Origin: Piezodorus guildinii
Lineage: Eukaryota > Arthropoda > Insecta > Hemiptera > Pentatomidae
Direction: 5' to 3'
Assembly (NCBI GenBank): GCA_023052935.1
Contig: CM041298.1
Coordinates: 50,149,313-50,213,312, forward strand
DNA: 64,000 nucleotides
Shown in pieces: positions 1 to 11,600 of the stretch. Made by a program: the position numbers and the translations under genes. Position 1 is the stretch's first letter. Each line of letters starts with the position of its first letter. Below the pieces are notes generated by a model. It was not told where the DNA came from, did not search any database, and was given only the letters and a program-made list of their open reading frames with translations.

Positions 1-133
1 AAGGATTTGCAGGTCTCTGTTGTTTTCTTCCGAATGTTTACATATTTAAAGTAAACAGTTACTAATCCTCTACCTTTGTATTATAAACTTTAGCTTCCCA
101 ATCAATTACCCACTTTTTAGTATACCTCCAAAT

Positions 134-455
134 ATGAACATGGAAACACGAGATTTTCGAGTAATATTTTTGTTCGAGTTTAAACTCGGCCATTCAGCAG
201 CTGAGGGGGCTAGAAATATTTGCAAGGTGTTTGGGGAAGGGATTGTTAATGAACGGACCATTTGCTGTTGGCTTGCTAAGTTTTCAGCTGGGGATACCGA
301 CTTGGAAAACTTGCCCCGAGGAAGACCTCCGTCCGTAATAGACAACGATGTCCTCAAACATACAGTAGAAGGAAACCCCTACCAAACAGTTAAAGGACTC
401 TTAGCACAACTAAATGCAAGTGCATCTACCGTTTCCAGACATTTAGAAATAGAAA
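134..455 (+). pseudogene. mariner transposase, N-terminal fragment
   Basis: About 107 residues of the mariner DNA-binding region are readable from an ATG at 134. They include the paired helix-turn-helix motifs and the GRPP linker typical of the family. The frame then runs into the tandem tail of the inserted retroposon (repeated Glu-Ile), which is not transposase. It is non-functional by interruption. Confidence 0.8.
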
Positions 456-789
456 TAGAAATAGAAAATAATCTTTATTCTGGGACATAGTCCCTTAAGA
501 ACAACAAATATGTACAATTAAAGTATACAGTACGTCTGGCCAAAAGACCAAATGATCATGATTAATTCTTATTTACAATGGTGTAAGAAGTAATAAAATT
601 AAAAAAAAAAAAAAAAAAAAAAAGGAATATATCTATACAATAAAACAAAAGAGTAAAATAAATAAACTTCTTCAGATGCATACTTTTGCTGAACAAACTA
701 AATTTAAAAAGATTAATAAATTAAATAAGGTATGATCAATAAATAATATTTCCTTTTTACATTCAAAATCTTATTTTTGATATAAAACC

Positions 790-2262
790 TCATTGCTGTT
801 GAGCGTCTGTTTGGGAATACAGGAGGTATTGGAACAGTTGGGACTTGAATGATGATAGAGATGAAGCATGGCGGATATGAGTAGGTAGGGAATTCCAGAG
901 ATTTGCAGAGCGGACAAGAAAGGAATGATCAAAAGTTGTTGTTCTATGGGTAGGAATGTAAAGGTCAGAATGGCGGGACCTTGTTTCGAGGGAGTGGATT
1001 GACGATTTAAATTGTAGAAGACTGTGGATATAAGGAGGGAGCTTGGTGTTAATGGTTTGGTAAAGGAATGATCCTAGGAAATATTGTCTACGAATTGGAG
1101 GGAGGAGCCACTTTAACTCGCTGTATAAATGGGTTACATGAGACCGCTTCGGAGTGTTGAGGACAAATCTTAAAAATATGTTCATAATTCGTTTTAGCCT
1201 GTCCTCAAGCACTTTCGGGAGGCCACCATATACTAAGCAGCAAAAGTCAAAGTGGGGGAAAACAAGTGAGGAAATAAGGAGGTTACGGATGGATAGTGGA
1301 AGAAGATGACGGGAACGATGAAAGTATTTGAGGGTACTTATTGTTCTGCGTGAAATTTGGGCAATATGGGGTTTCCATGAAAGGGTTTGGTCAATGGTAA
1401 TACCCAGGTTTTTGATTGAGGAGCTGTAGGTGATTGGATAATGATTTAGGGTTAGTTTCGGAAATTTATTGTTGGATCTAAGGAGGGAACTGGAACCTAT
1501 AACAATGGCTTGAGTTTTCATAGCATTCAACCTTAGTTTATTGAGGGTTGCCCAGGCACAGATTCTATCCAAGTCTTCCTGAATTTTGGCAAATGCTACT
1601 ACTGACTCGGAAGGAGAGAAGGATAGGTAGATCTGAAAGTCATCAGCGTATAGATGGTGGGAGCAGTGATGGATGGAATTGGGAAGATCATTGATATAGA
1701 TATTAAAAAGGAGAGGAGATATGCTTGAGCCCTGGGCCACACCTGCCGAAAGGGCAAGAAAGGAAGACAGGGGATTGTTAGGAATAGTGACAGCTTGAGT
1801 CCTATTCGAGAGAAATGATCGAAACCAGCGAATAGTGCTGTTGGAAAAAGATAAAGACTGTAATTTGGAAAAAAGGATAGGGTGATCAAGGGAGTCGAAG
1901 GCTTTAGAAAAGTCTAGAAGTATTAGTGCTGTCAGTTTCTTTTCGTCCACGGCGGTATGTATGTCGCTGGTGATTTTGAGGAGAGCGGATTGTGTGGAAA
2001 AGCCAGGTCGAAAACCAGATTGGAGAGGATCGAGAAGTTTGGATGTTTTGAGGAAGTTAGACAATTGGGACTGAACTATTTTTTCCAATGGTTTAGAAAG
2101 GTTAGAGAGGATGGAAATTGGGCGATAGTCTCTAGGGGATGTGGGGTTAGGGATTTTATTGATAGGGTGGACTATTGCTTTTTTCCAATTGGTAGGAAAT
2201 GTGGAATTTTGGAGTGAAAAATTATAAATAAAGAGAAGAACTGTAGGATGTTGGGAAGGCAT
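790..2262 (-). pseudogene. non-LTR reverse transcriptase (CR1/L2-like ORF2 fragment)
   Basis: This is an open frame of 490 codons without internal stops. Reverse transcriptase motifs appear in order: DYRPISILSNLSKPLEKI, GFRPGFSTQSALL, LDFSKAFDSLDHP, GVAQGSSISPLLFNIYINDL and the catalytic HLYADDFQIYL. The C-terminal region with RSANLWNSLPTHIRHASSL is the tail usual in L2/CR1-type elements. The start codon is not real: the protein continues upstream in another frame (see 2172-2810), so a single frameshift near 2230 splits it. Catalytic residues look intact, but the frameshift and 5' truncation make it dead on its own. Confidence 0.85.
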
Positions 2263-2810
2263 AATTTTAGTAATTTAACAGGTATTCCATCTATTCCTGT
2301 GGAGTTGGTATGAGATTTCATAATTGAGGAAATAAGATCGGTTGGTGAAATATCAGAAAAATAAAAATTATCGGGAATAAATGATGGAATTGAGGAAAAT
2401 TCGGAAGAAGGTGGTGAAGAATTATCAGAGGAGGAAGAAGAAAAGTAAGAATTTAATTCATCGGGTGAGACTTGAAAAACTGGCGAGGAAGAGGATTTGC
2501 CGAAAGACAGTTGGCGAAGGAGTGTCCATTTTGATTTGGAATCTGGTGCAAAGGAGAGGGTTGTATAAAAGTAGTTAGATTTTGCTTGTCTGATAGTTGC
2601 CTGAGTCAGATTGCGGAGTGCCCTGAACGCTTGATAGTCGTCTGTCAGTCTAGTACGCCTAAAGCGTCTACGGGCTGCCTCACGTCTCTTTTGTAAGTCT
2701 TTTATTTCTGGACTCATCCAAGGAGCAGGACGGTGGCGGAAGGTACAGGTTTTGAGTGGGGCATGTTTGTCGAGGATACTGAGGAGATTGGAGGTGAGAA
2801 TATCAACCAT
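2172..2810 (-). pseudogene. upstream part of the same CR1/L2-like ORF2 (linker and start of RT)
   Basis: The frame encodes HAPLKTCTFRHRPAPWMSPE and an Arg-rich stretch (RREAARRRFRR) typical of the segment between endonuclease and reverse transcriptase, then the first RT motif (STGIDGIPVKLLK). It overlaps the next frame around 2172-2262, where the product should continue as FIYNFSLQNSTFPTNWKKA. This places a one-base frameshift near 2230. The endonuclease is absent. Confidence 0.75.
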
Positions 2811-3261
2811 TGAATCGTATTAACCATTGATTTAAAGTGTATTGGGAAAGTAAAAAATCTCGATACATGGGTACCTCATGATTTCACTGAGCGGCAGCAA
2901 GACCCCATGTTTCAAAACATACCATGTACAAATTGAAAGAACTAGGCTACGAAGTTCTTCCACACCTACCATATTCTCCCGACTTGTCTCCAACAGATTA
3001 CCACCTATTCAGGAATTTAGACAACTTCGTCAAAGGAAAACTTTTTGAAAATGATGATCAAGTGAAAAGTGCGTTTTCAGATTTTGTTTCACCTCAAAGC
3101 TCAGAGTTTTTCAGTTCGGGGATAAAAAAGTTGGTGTCACGTTGGGAAAAAGATGTAGAAAAAGAAGGTAAATACTTCGAATAAAATTATCTTGTTTTCA
3201 TATCGTATTTTTAATAAAAATCCTTTACCTTGAAAACGGACATTTCATGTGACACAACCCA

Positions 3262-3795
3262 TACATATGTTAAAATTTACACCACCTTCAGGATTTAACT
3301 TAATTCAATTAGTCAATAATATTACTATGTACATTGTTGGATTAAATCCATTAATCAGGCAATGAAGGTGGCCTGAAATTTGGGATGAAATGTCAGCACA
3401 ATATATTGTTCTCCTTATATGGAGTGTTTCAGTGACTCCACCCTCAACCAACTTCTCTATTTATAATACTATTTTTTTGGGAGGTGGGGAGAGGAGGAGG
3501 AAGGCAGGGAAATCAAAACAATAAACAGAGACAAAATAGTAATCTGGGTTTATTGTTGACTAATTAAGAGTGGATAAGTTCATGAAAAAATTAAAATAGT
3601 ATGTTAAATTTTTAAGTTGAACCCCAAAACATTTTGTTGTGATTATAGTTGAGTTCAATAAGACTATAATGAGGAATAATGTGCATTTTTTCATTTATAC
3701 TGAATGACATTTATTTATTTTTTTTAAATTTTATCATATATTCTCTAAAAGTTTTATCTTAATATATAATATATGATGTTTTAAATTTGTTTCAG
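3262..3795. other. intronic sequence upstream of the first visible exon
   Basis: AT-rich DNA between the mariner end and the splice acceptor at 3794-3795 (TTTGTTTCAG). No coding signal or recognisable repeat is seen. It should belong to the intron before the first visible exon of the large membrane protein gene. Confidence 0.5.
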
Positions 3796-6700
3796 AAGCC
3801 CCATAATGACTTTGTGACAAAAACATATATGACAACATACACCTACCTTACTACATTCGCTCAAGATGACTCAACGGTTGTGTCAAGCAGAGAAAAAGTT
3901 GTCTCAAACGTCGTCACTGAGGAGATCAAGCCTTCAAAAACAAAACTTAAGGAACATTTTACATTGACTGCCAGTCCTGATCTCACTACTGGTGTTTATC
4001 ATACAACCTACACATACCTGAATACTCTGGTCGACGGAGAACTTCCTCTGGTTGTAACGTCCAAAAAAACTGTGTCTAACACTGTGACTGAGCAACCCGG
4101 ATTTGTTCAGCCTTCAGAGGTATCTTTACAAGACACTAACACATATTTAAGTACCGTCGCTTATACAAAAACACTCAATGAAGGTAATTCAATGAAGATT
4201 GTCAGCACAGAAGATGTTCTTACTCAAGTTGTTATAACTGAGTCAGATTTTCTTCCTTCAGCTGTCGATTCCATTGATATACAACCAACACCAATTACAA
4301 CTGATATTGTTAAAACATATTTTGCTACTTATAACTTATTACAATACAAAAGTTGAAGATGGACAAACCATTGTAAATACCGAAGTTGTAACATCTTCTG
4401 ATATTGCCACTGAGACATTTACGATACAACCAAAAAGAAAACCAGTTGAGATAGTGCCCGAAAAAACGCAGCCTACTTTGGAAACTTCTGCTACGCCTAC
4501 TCCACCATTAAATTTATTTGCAACTAAAACATATTTGACCACATTCACTTATTTCACTACTCTCCTACAGGAAAACAAAATTCCCAGTACTGTTGTATCT
4601 TCCAGTACTAAAGTAGTGCAAAATGTTGTAACTGAAAGTGTAAATGCTTCATTGCTGAATTCTAATTATCTGGATCAGTTACGAAGTTCAGTAAATGACC
4701 ATCAACAGCCAATCGTAGCTACTGCAACAATGGATGATGGAGCAAAGCTGGAAATCACAGCGATGGATGCCAGTATGGTAAAGGCTATGGACAAAGTAGA
4801 TACAATTGATGTAACTTCTCCAAGTAACATAATTACTGGATCTACAATTATATTTTTTGATGAAAGTGATGAAATTGATGATAATAATGAAAAACCATCT
4901 GATTCTACTGAAAAAACACATGGAATAGCTGATAAAACAGCGGATTCTATTGTAACCACAGATGCTTCTTCTATAGAATCTGAAGAAATAACAAATCTCC
5001 CATCATCTAAAGATGATGCTGTTAGTGCTGCTTCAACAATGTCAAGTACCGCTAATCCTGTTAAAGATATATTTGGAAATTTAGGGATCAATGGACTAAA
5101 TGCTCTGGGACCTGTACTCAATGCAATGGCAGATCTTTTCCAGAATAAATTTAGTTCAGGAAAGAAAAACACTACAAAACTTCCCCAGTCCTTCAAACCT
5201 ATACCTGATGATGTGCCCAGGCCTGTATATATTCCTGCTTTAGATTCAGATGTTGCTGAAAGTCAGAATCTGGAAGGTCAAAATATGTTCATCGATACCA
5301 TGCAGAGAACAAGACAAACTGACAGGACCAATATAGAGGCAGCACTCCTTTCCGGAGGCATTCCAATCAGTCCAGGGCAGGTAATCACGACTAATAGTGA
5401 TGTTATCATTGGAAAACCAGCAGTACATGGTCCACGCCCGCCAATCAACAAACACTTTGATAAGGAAGTGGAAGGTATGAAACCTCCTCCTTTGCCACAA
5501 AAAGGGTTATGGGCACTACGTGATCAAGATAGATATCCTTCACATCTCATTCCACAAAGGAATAAGCCAGTAGAAAAATTTCCACCTAGAAGAGAGCAGT
5601 TTCCAGTCAAAGTCCAACCATCTCTCAGCCACAAACAGCATAATAAAAACAATTTCATTGATCTTAAACACGAAGGAACAGAAATAAAATTTCCTTCAAC
5701 TCAAGTTCATATAAAACCTCATGAAGCAGCTCTTCATTCCTCTAAACCGATTGATATTTTTCAAAAACCAATATCTAATGGAAATAAAGTTTCACCAGAA
5801 GGGCTTAGAAATCAAAGGCCAACTATAAAAGATAGGCCTAGCCTGCCAGCTATATACCTGGATGATACCGCAGACCTCAGGCCACCGGCTATTCAAACCC
5901 TTACACCAAGTGAGGTTTATTTTAAAGAACAGCCTATATACTCACCACAGAAAGCACCCCAATATAATCAATTTGATCAACCAAATAAAACTGTAGAAGA
6001 TTCACCAGTTATTGGAGAACAATTATCTCCCAAACTACCACAAGCTGAACCATTTGCAGACCAGTTATTTGTGAATATACAGCCATCGCAAGTAGCTAAT
6101 GTTATTATACCTCATGGTGTACCGACTGCATTGATATACAATCGGGATCCAGAGGTACCAAGTCAAAAAGGAGAAATAATCAATGATCCGTCGCCTTATC
6201 CTGATGCTGAAGTTGGAATTGGTGGAGTTGCAGGTGTAATACAACAAGAAGATGATAATGTTTTCCATGGTGCGATTTTACCTACAAATGCAGTTAGAAT
6301 GGATATTCCAGTTTCACCTCAAGGAATAGGAGTGGATCCTTTTTCAAGACTCCATAAGGAAGAAAAGAAGAATGGTGAGCATTATTATAAAAAACCGGTT
6401 CATAAACCTCAGCAGCCATTTAATTCAGGGATCGGCCTTGATTATATGACTCCGCCACCACCGCCTCCTTCTCTTGGAGCAGAAGATATTAACTTTCATA
6501 TCGGGGTAAAGGGAGAATTAGAAGACCAAGAAGGTGAATATTCACTAAAAAATGAATACCAAGCGGAGGATGGAGATTTTGATGAAGACCTTAGTGAAGA
6601 CTTGCGAATAAAGCATGGCCTGTTTTTCAATAGGACTCATAATGAACCTTCCGAAGAATTCGGTGGAATCAAAGTTCTGCCTCCTCCACAGCACTTTTCT

Positions 6701-8672
6701 AACTATTCTGGAACTTCAGATGGTGTTAGTTTTTCAGTCATCAATTCTAAACCAGTCATTTTAGGATCAGATACGACAGAAACTCAGCCTCCTATAATCA
6801 AAGGTAAACCAGGAGTTAGTCAATCGAGTAAATTTGTCAATAATTCAGAGGCAACTGTTTCTGTTGGTCAGATGACGAATCTGAAGCCAAACGATGAGTT
6901 AGATATTCCTTCAAATCCATTGTACAATGTTCATTCGAGTGCTATGATCCGGAAGCCACAAATATTAGTGAAACAGAACAGGACTAGTCCAAAACCTTTT
7001 GATAATACTGTGTACACAATGAATATTGATGAAAAACCACCAAACCCAACATTCGGACACGGCCCAGGTATACCTTTTGAGCTTCCTCCACCTGTTGAAA
7101 TGGACACTATGAGACATCCTTCACGTCCAGTTTTTGATAGGAATTCAGAAGTTGCCGGTTTAACCCCGCCTGCTATCATGAGGCCTCATGACCCAAAAAT
7201 TCATCATCCCACGTGGCGACCTCCTACTAGAAAGAGGCCACCACCTCCTTATAAATTTGAACTTCCTGTAACTTCAACAGATAGGACAAAAAAGCCTGTG
7301 CTTTCCGAAACAGAAATGCCACCTCCACCACCTGTTCCAACTGAGGTTTTATCCCCTCCAAACCCGATAGAGCCTGGTTATTTTACTCCCCACCAAAAAA
7401 AGACTGTATCAATGGAAAAAAATGAAATTTATAAGTATTCTACAACTTCTAGCCCTGAGAGTATCAATCCTATTCTTGGAGGCTCTCTCAAAGTTGAAGA
7501 AATCTCACCAAAACCAGAGGTAATAACTGCAGAAAGCAAAGTAATAAATTCTAATCCCAAAATATCATCAAATGATAATAAAAACAAACTCGATTCTCAT
7601 ATATCAGAAAATAAACTGTCTCCTACTTATGTCAAGCCTAACACTATGACAGCTGCATTCACCAATGAACTTATCATAGCCTCTGAAACAGTTGTTGAGG
7701 ATGACATTCCACAGAGTTCAACTCATGCATTAAAAGAGATAACAAGGCCCACGCAATTAATATCTTCAGGATCGACAACCATTTTTAAAGATTACCATGA
7801 AAAACCATCTGTTGTGCATATTAAACCTACGAGAGTTGTTCAAAGTCACCGAACTATCATACCTATTCACATAAAAACAAATAATAGTACCGCTGAGGAG
7901 TCTTTAATCAAAGAAAACGAGAAAGACTCTATTACTTCTGAAAGTGAGCTAAAATTATCTAATGCTGCGTATGAGCCTGCAGTAATCTCTCCATCACCTA
8001 CGATATACGTTGTTACACACACCCATACTACAACTGTGACCACAACTGAATCGAGCATCATACACAGCAAAGGACAAAAACCATCAACTCACACTCTGAT
8101 TGTAACTAAAACATTAATGTCAACAGTTCTTGATACTGTCACAGAAGTTCATACCATTGTAAAGCCTACTAATATATTGTCGACTGTTACAACTACGATT
8201 CCTCAGGCAACAACAACTGTCTACCCCACTATTTCAACTCAGCAACCAAAAATAGAAACTAAGCCTGATAATAACATAATCCAATACAACAACGTACAGG
8301 AAAGTCACAAGCAAATTCCTGAACGAACATTTGTAAAGGAACAAAAATCTGACAGTCATCAGCAAGTTTCCAACATGAATGACAATGATTCGATTCTTGT
8401 CGTCATGACAGATCAAAATACAAATCAAAAGATCAACAATTTTGGTTCAAATTTAGAGCCTGCGCCTGAAATCGAGGGACCGAATACAGAAGTGAATGAA
8501 GTGGCTCCTAATGTTCTGCTCAGTGGTTTCCTTTCCCAATTTCATTCTCAAAGCGAATGTAAACCAGACTGTAAAGCTACCAGAAATGAAAGGTGTCAAA
8601 AAATAAACAACATTTTGAGTTGTGTTTGCCGTCCTGGGTTCGCTCGAATGTTCCCTGATCAACCATGTAAAC
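3796..8672 (+). CDS. membrane protein gene, first visible exon (repeats, Pro-rich region, EGF-like module)
   Basis: A 4.9 kb exon running from acceptor TTTCAG to donor GTAAGT at 8673, ending in phase 1. Repeats begin near 3811, 3979, 4132, 4309 and 4517. The fourth is broken: an extra A at 4333/4334 turns the expected ATYTYYNTKVED into a premature stop at 4354-4356. Frame -1 of that base continues open to the donor. Near 7990-8240 a Thr/Val-rich stretch (THTHTTTVTTTE, TTTIPQATTTVYPT) resembles mucin. The exon ends with six Cys (8557-8668), an EGF-like module just before the SEA domain. Confidence 0.85.
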
Positions 8673-11600
8673 GTAAGTATTATTTGAAAAGTCTCAAATA
8701 TTTACTCTATCATTTAATTTTTACTAATTATCTTCTTTCTTTTTTTTTTCAGCTACATATACTTACAGTATGACTGTACCCTTAGAAAGAAACGGAAAGG
8801 ATAGACTTGTATTTGCACCTTTCCTGCTTGATAGGAGTTCAAGTGCTTACCAAAACTTTGCCGAATTCACTAGAGAAAGCCTTGATCGAATGATAATGCA
8901 GTCAGAGCTCCGTGATGTTTATCATGGAATGGCCGTAACCGGCTTCCAAAAAGATAACAAAGAAGGAAATGTATTGGCAAACTTTTATATACAAGTAAGT
9001 CAATTTAATGAATATTTATTAAGTCAATTTAATGCAAGATTATTTTGAGAATTTTTTCAGTGGTAGAAACAAAAATTTTTTTTGCTTGGGAAAATTAGTT
9101 TACTGAGAACTACTGGATTTTTATAAATATACCAATCATTAACTACTACTTTTTAGAGTTACATTTATAATAATCTCTGTAATTCATTTGTTTTAATGAT
9201 CATTTATTTATTTTTTTCCGCTTTTACACAATTCAATTAATTTTTATTCAAATATATTCCCTAACTTGTTATAATTATTATTATTACTTTTTCCAGCTTT
9301 CAGAAAATTTAGATGATGAACGTATCACCCAAATTCTCAGGAAATATTTACTCTCTAGTAACTACAGCGTGGGGGGAACAGATCTTCATACTTCCAGTAC
9401 AAATATTGAACACTTAAAAGCAGAAGGTAAAAAAGTTATTAATAAATTTACGTGACCAATAATTATATCACATTTTTCGGATCCTTTTTATTTTTAATTT
9501 GTTTGTCCAATGTAGACTTTAATGAATGTTTGGATCCTAAATTTCATGACTGTTCCGAGAATGCTCAATGCTTCAACTTAAGGGGAACTTATACATGCAG
9601 TTGCAAGGAAGGTTTTACAGATCTTTCTCATAATACATTGTACCCTGGAAGGGTTTGTTCAGGTAACTAAGCCTTACTTTATTGGAAAATGTTCATTTTA
9701 TTTTTTATTCCTTCTCAATCGTTATTATTCACTAAAAGAAAAATCAATTTTTTTTTTCTTGTATTAATTAAATTCAGCCAATGAAAAGCTCTTGATAATA
9801 AGATTTGAGTCAAATTGGCTGAGGATAAGAAGCTAAATTTGAATGCAGAAGAAATATTTTAATTATATTCTAAATATTCCACATTTTTACTTTCACTTAC
9901 CTATGAAATATAAAGTAGGGAAAGTATTGCGATCGTGAACATTTTTGAATTCCAGTTTTCAACAGAAATACACGTTTTAGGGTCCCTGAGTCCAAATAGC
10001 CAAGTCCCGTCAAAAGGTCTGTGTGTCCATGTGTCGGTGTGTGGTAACTCTAGCACAAAAACAAAATGTTGTATGGAACTGAAATTTGATATTTAAGACT
10101 AATATACTCCGGAGATGTTACAGCAACTTTTTCACTAAAATCGGCTGACCAGAAGTCCTACTTTATCCCATGCATTTAGCACCTTTTTACAATTTTCTCA
10201 AAAAGGGCTCTAACAATTTTGATTAAATTAGCTATATTGATGTAAAATTTAATGGGATTTAATATCATATAGGTTTCATTCTGATTGAAATAGTCTGATG
10301 TTGCAAATATTTTAAATTTTCTTATCTAAAGTACCTTTAATTTTGTAGATTCTATAAAAATAACTATATTATCTTGTTACCATTGATAATTAACAGCTAA
10401 ATATGCATGTTGAGCGAATTTGATAAAAAATAAAGGAGAAAACTGAACAAATATTTTTTTATGCATTTTTTATGTTTTTGAACACAACAATAGTAATATA
10501 GATGTATAATATACCGTTGGATAGCTAAAGATTTTAGAAAAAAATATTATCTGATTCACGGAATTGTAAAGGGTAATGGAGAGGGATGAAAAGCCGATAA
10601 AACTAACTGTTTTTTTGGTTCCTGAAAAGGAAAATTCATGTTGACCATGCTGCAGCCTGGGGGCTTTTCAATGAAGCACAGCGCGCCAATTTTGTTTTTC
10701 GAACATAAAAACAGTAATATAAACGTATAATATACCGTTTGAAAGAGGAAGACTTTAGAAAATATATTATCTTTACACAAGCTTGTAAAATTGAATAAAG
10801 AGTAATAAAAAGCCGATAAAACTAACTGATTATTATAAGATAATAATATAATAGAGTTTTTAATAAAGCACATGTTTCTATAGAAATTCAATTTAATTGA
10901 TTCTTTAATGGTTTCACTCATTTTTATCTCTAACTGTATTTGGAAATTCTTTAATCGATTATAAAAACGGAGGTAAGTGAAAGTCGTGTGTTGCCCACAA
11001 CAGATTTTTTACACTATTCTTAATAATGCTTTGATAAATCCTACCAACCGACAAATAATAATAATAAATATAAATATATATGTTTATTGTTGCTCTTCCA
11101 TTAAATCCACATAATTTTTTTTTTTTTTTTTTTTAAGATTTTTATTTTCTTAAAGATCTATAAGTGACCACAAGCCTCAGAATTTATACACGTTGTAGTA
11201 TCGCACCAATTACATGTTTCTCCTAATGCTATTTACCAGCAAGGTTAATGGTAATAGTGACCTAAGTTAGTTTTGAAAAAGTAGGAAAAATCAATTTAAA
11301 AAAAACCTACCCCATAAAAACGATTAAAGGGAAACAAACAAATAATTAATGAATATAAAAGTAAATGAAGGTGATTAATTGACAAAAAATTAACAAACAT
11401 AAAAATCATGCAAATATACTAAACCCATAAATTTTTATATTCCACAGTTAATGATTATGTGTTTCGTAGGTTTGTGTATGTAACGTATTAGAGTAGTTTT
11501 GTCATAATGACCTATTTTTTAAATGATTAGGTTGTCGCAGTTGCAAGTAAAGAAAAAAAAATTAAATCCATTAAATATTTTGTAAGATTGGGGCTGCATC

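Larger units (their letters stand above)
451..2829 (-). mobile_element. CR1/L2-like non-LTR retrotransposon, 5'-truncated, nested in mariner M1
   Basis: On the minus strand the element holds the end of the linker after the endonuclease, a complete reverse transcriptase and the C-terminal domain. It ends at the left in AATAAAGATT followed by a short tandem tail (TTTCTA units, 451-478) rather than poly(A), as is common in CR1/L2-type elements. A short ATTTA is present on both sides of the insertion in the mariner (about 448 and 2828), a possible target-site duplication. The 5' end is missing, as expected from incomplete reverse transcription. Another 3' end of the same type is seen near 15690. 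Confidence 0.8.
1..3261 (+). mobile_element. mariner transposon (M1), internally deleted, interrupted by a nested retroposon
   Basis: Two blocks of one mariner transposase flank an inserted element. Positions 134-455 give the N-terminal helix-turn-helix part (motifs FKLGHSAAEGARNI, RGRPPSVIDND, STVSRHL). The frame resumes at about 2830 with HLKCIGKVKNLDTWVPHDF, then stops near 2915. From 2924 it continues with the C-terminal part (LGYEVLPHLPYSPDLSPTDY, then KLVSRWEKDVE). The central catalytic region between these blocks is missing, so the copy cannot make active transposase. The right end at about 3261 (ACACAACCCA followed by TA) looks like a mariner inverted repeat next to a TA target. The matching left end appears to lie just off the window: AAGGATTT at position 1 mirrors AAATCCTT near 3220. 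Family identity is firm; the end assignments are inference. Confidence 0.85.

Noticed and set aside
4274..4356. Separate gene starting at the ATG at 4274
   Set aside because: That start lies in the wrong frame over a repeat; removing one base joins both frames into one regular repeat array.
8234..8662. Minus-strand small genes under the large exon
   Set aside because: They are shadows of a long constrained plus-strand frame and show no motif or splice context.
10556..10921. 121-codon minus-strand gene
   Set aside because: It lies inside alpha copy A and is not conserved as an open frame in the other copies.
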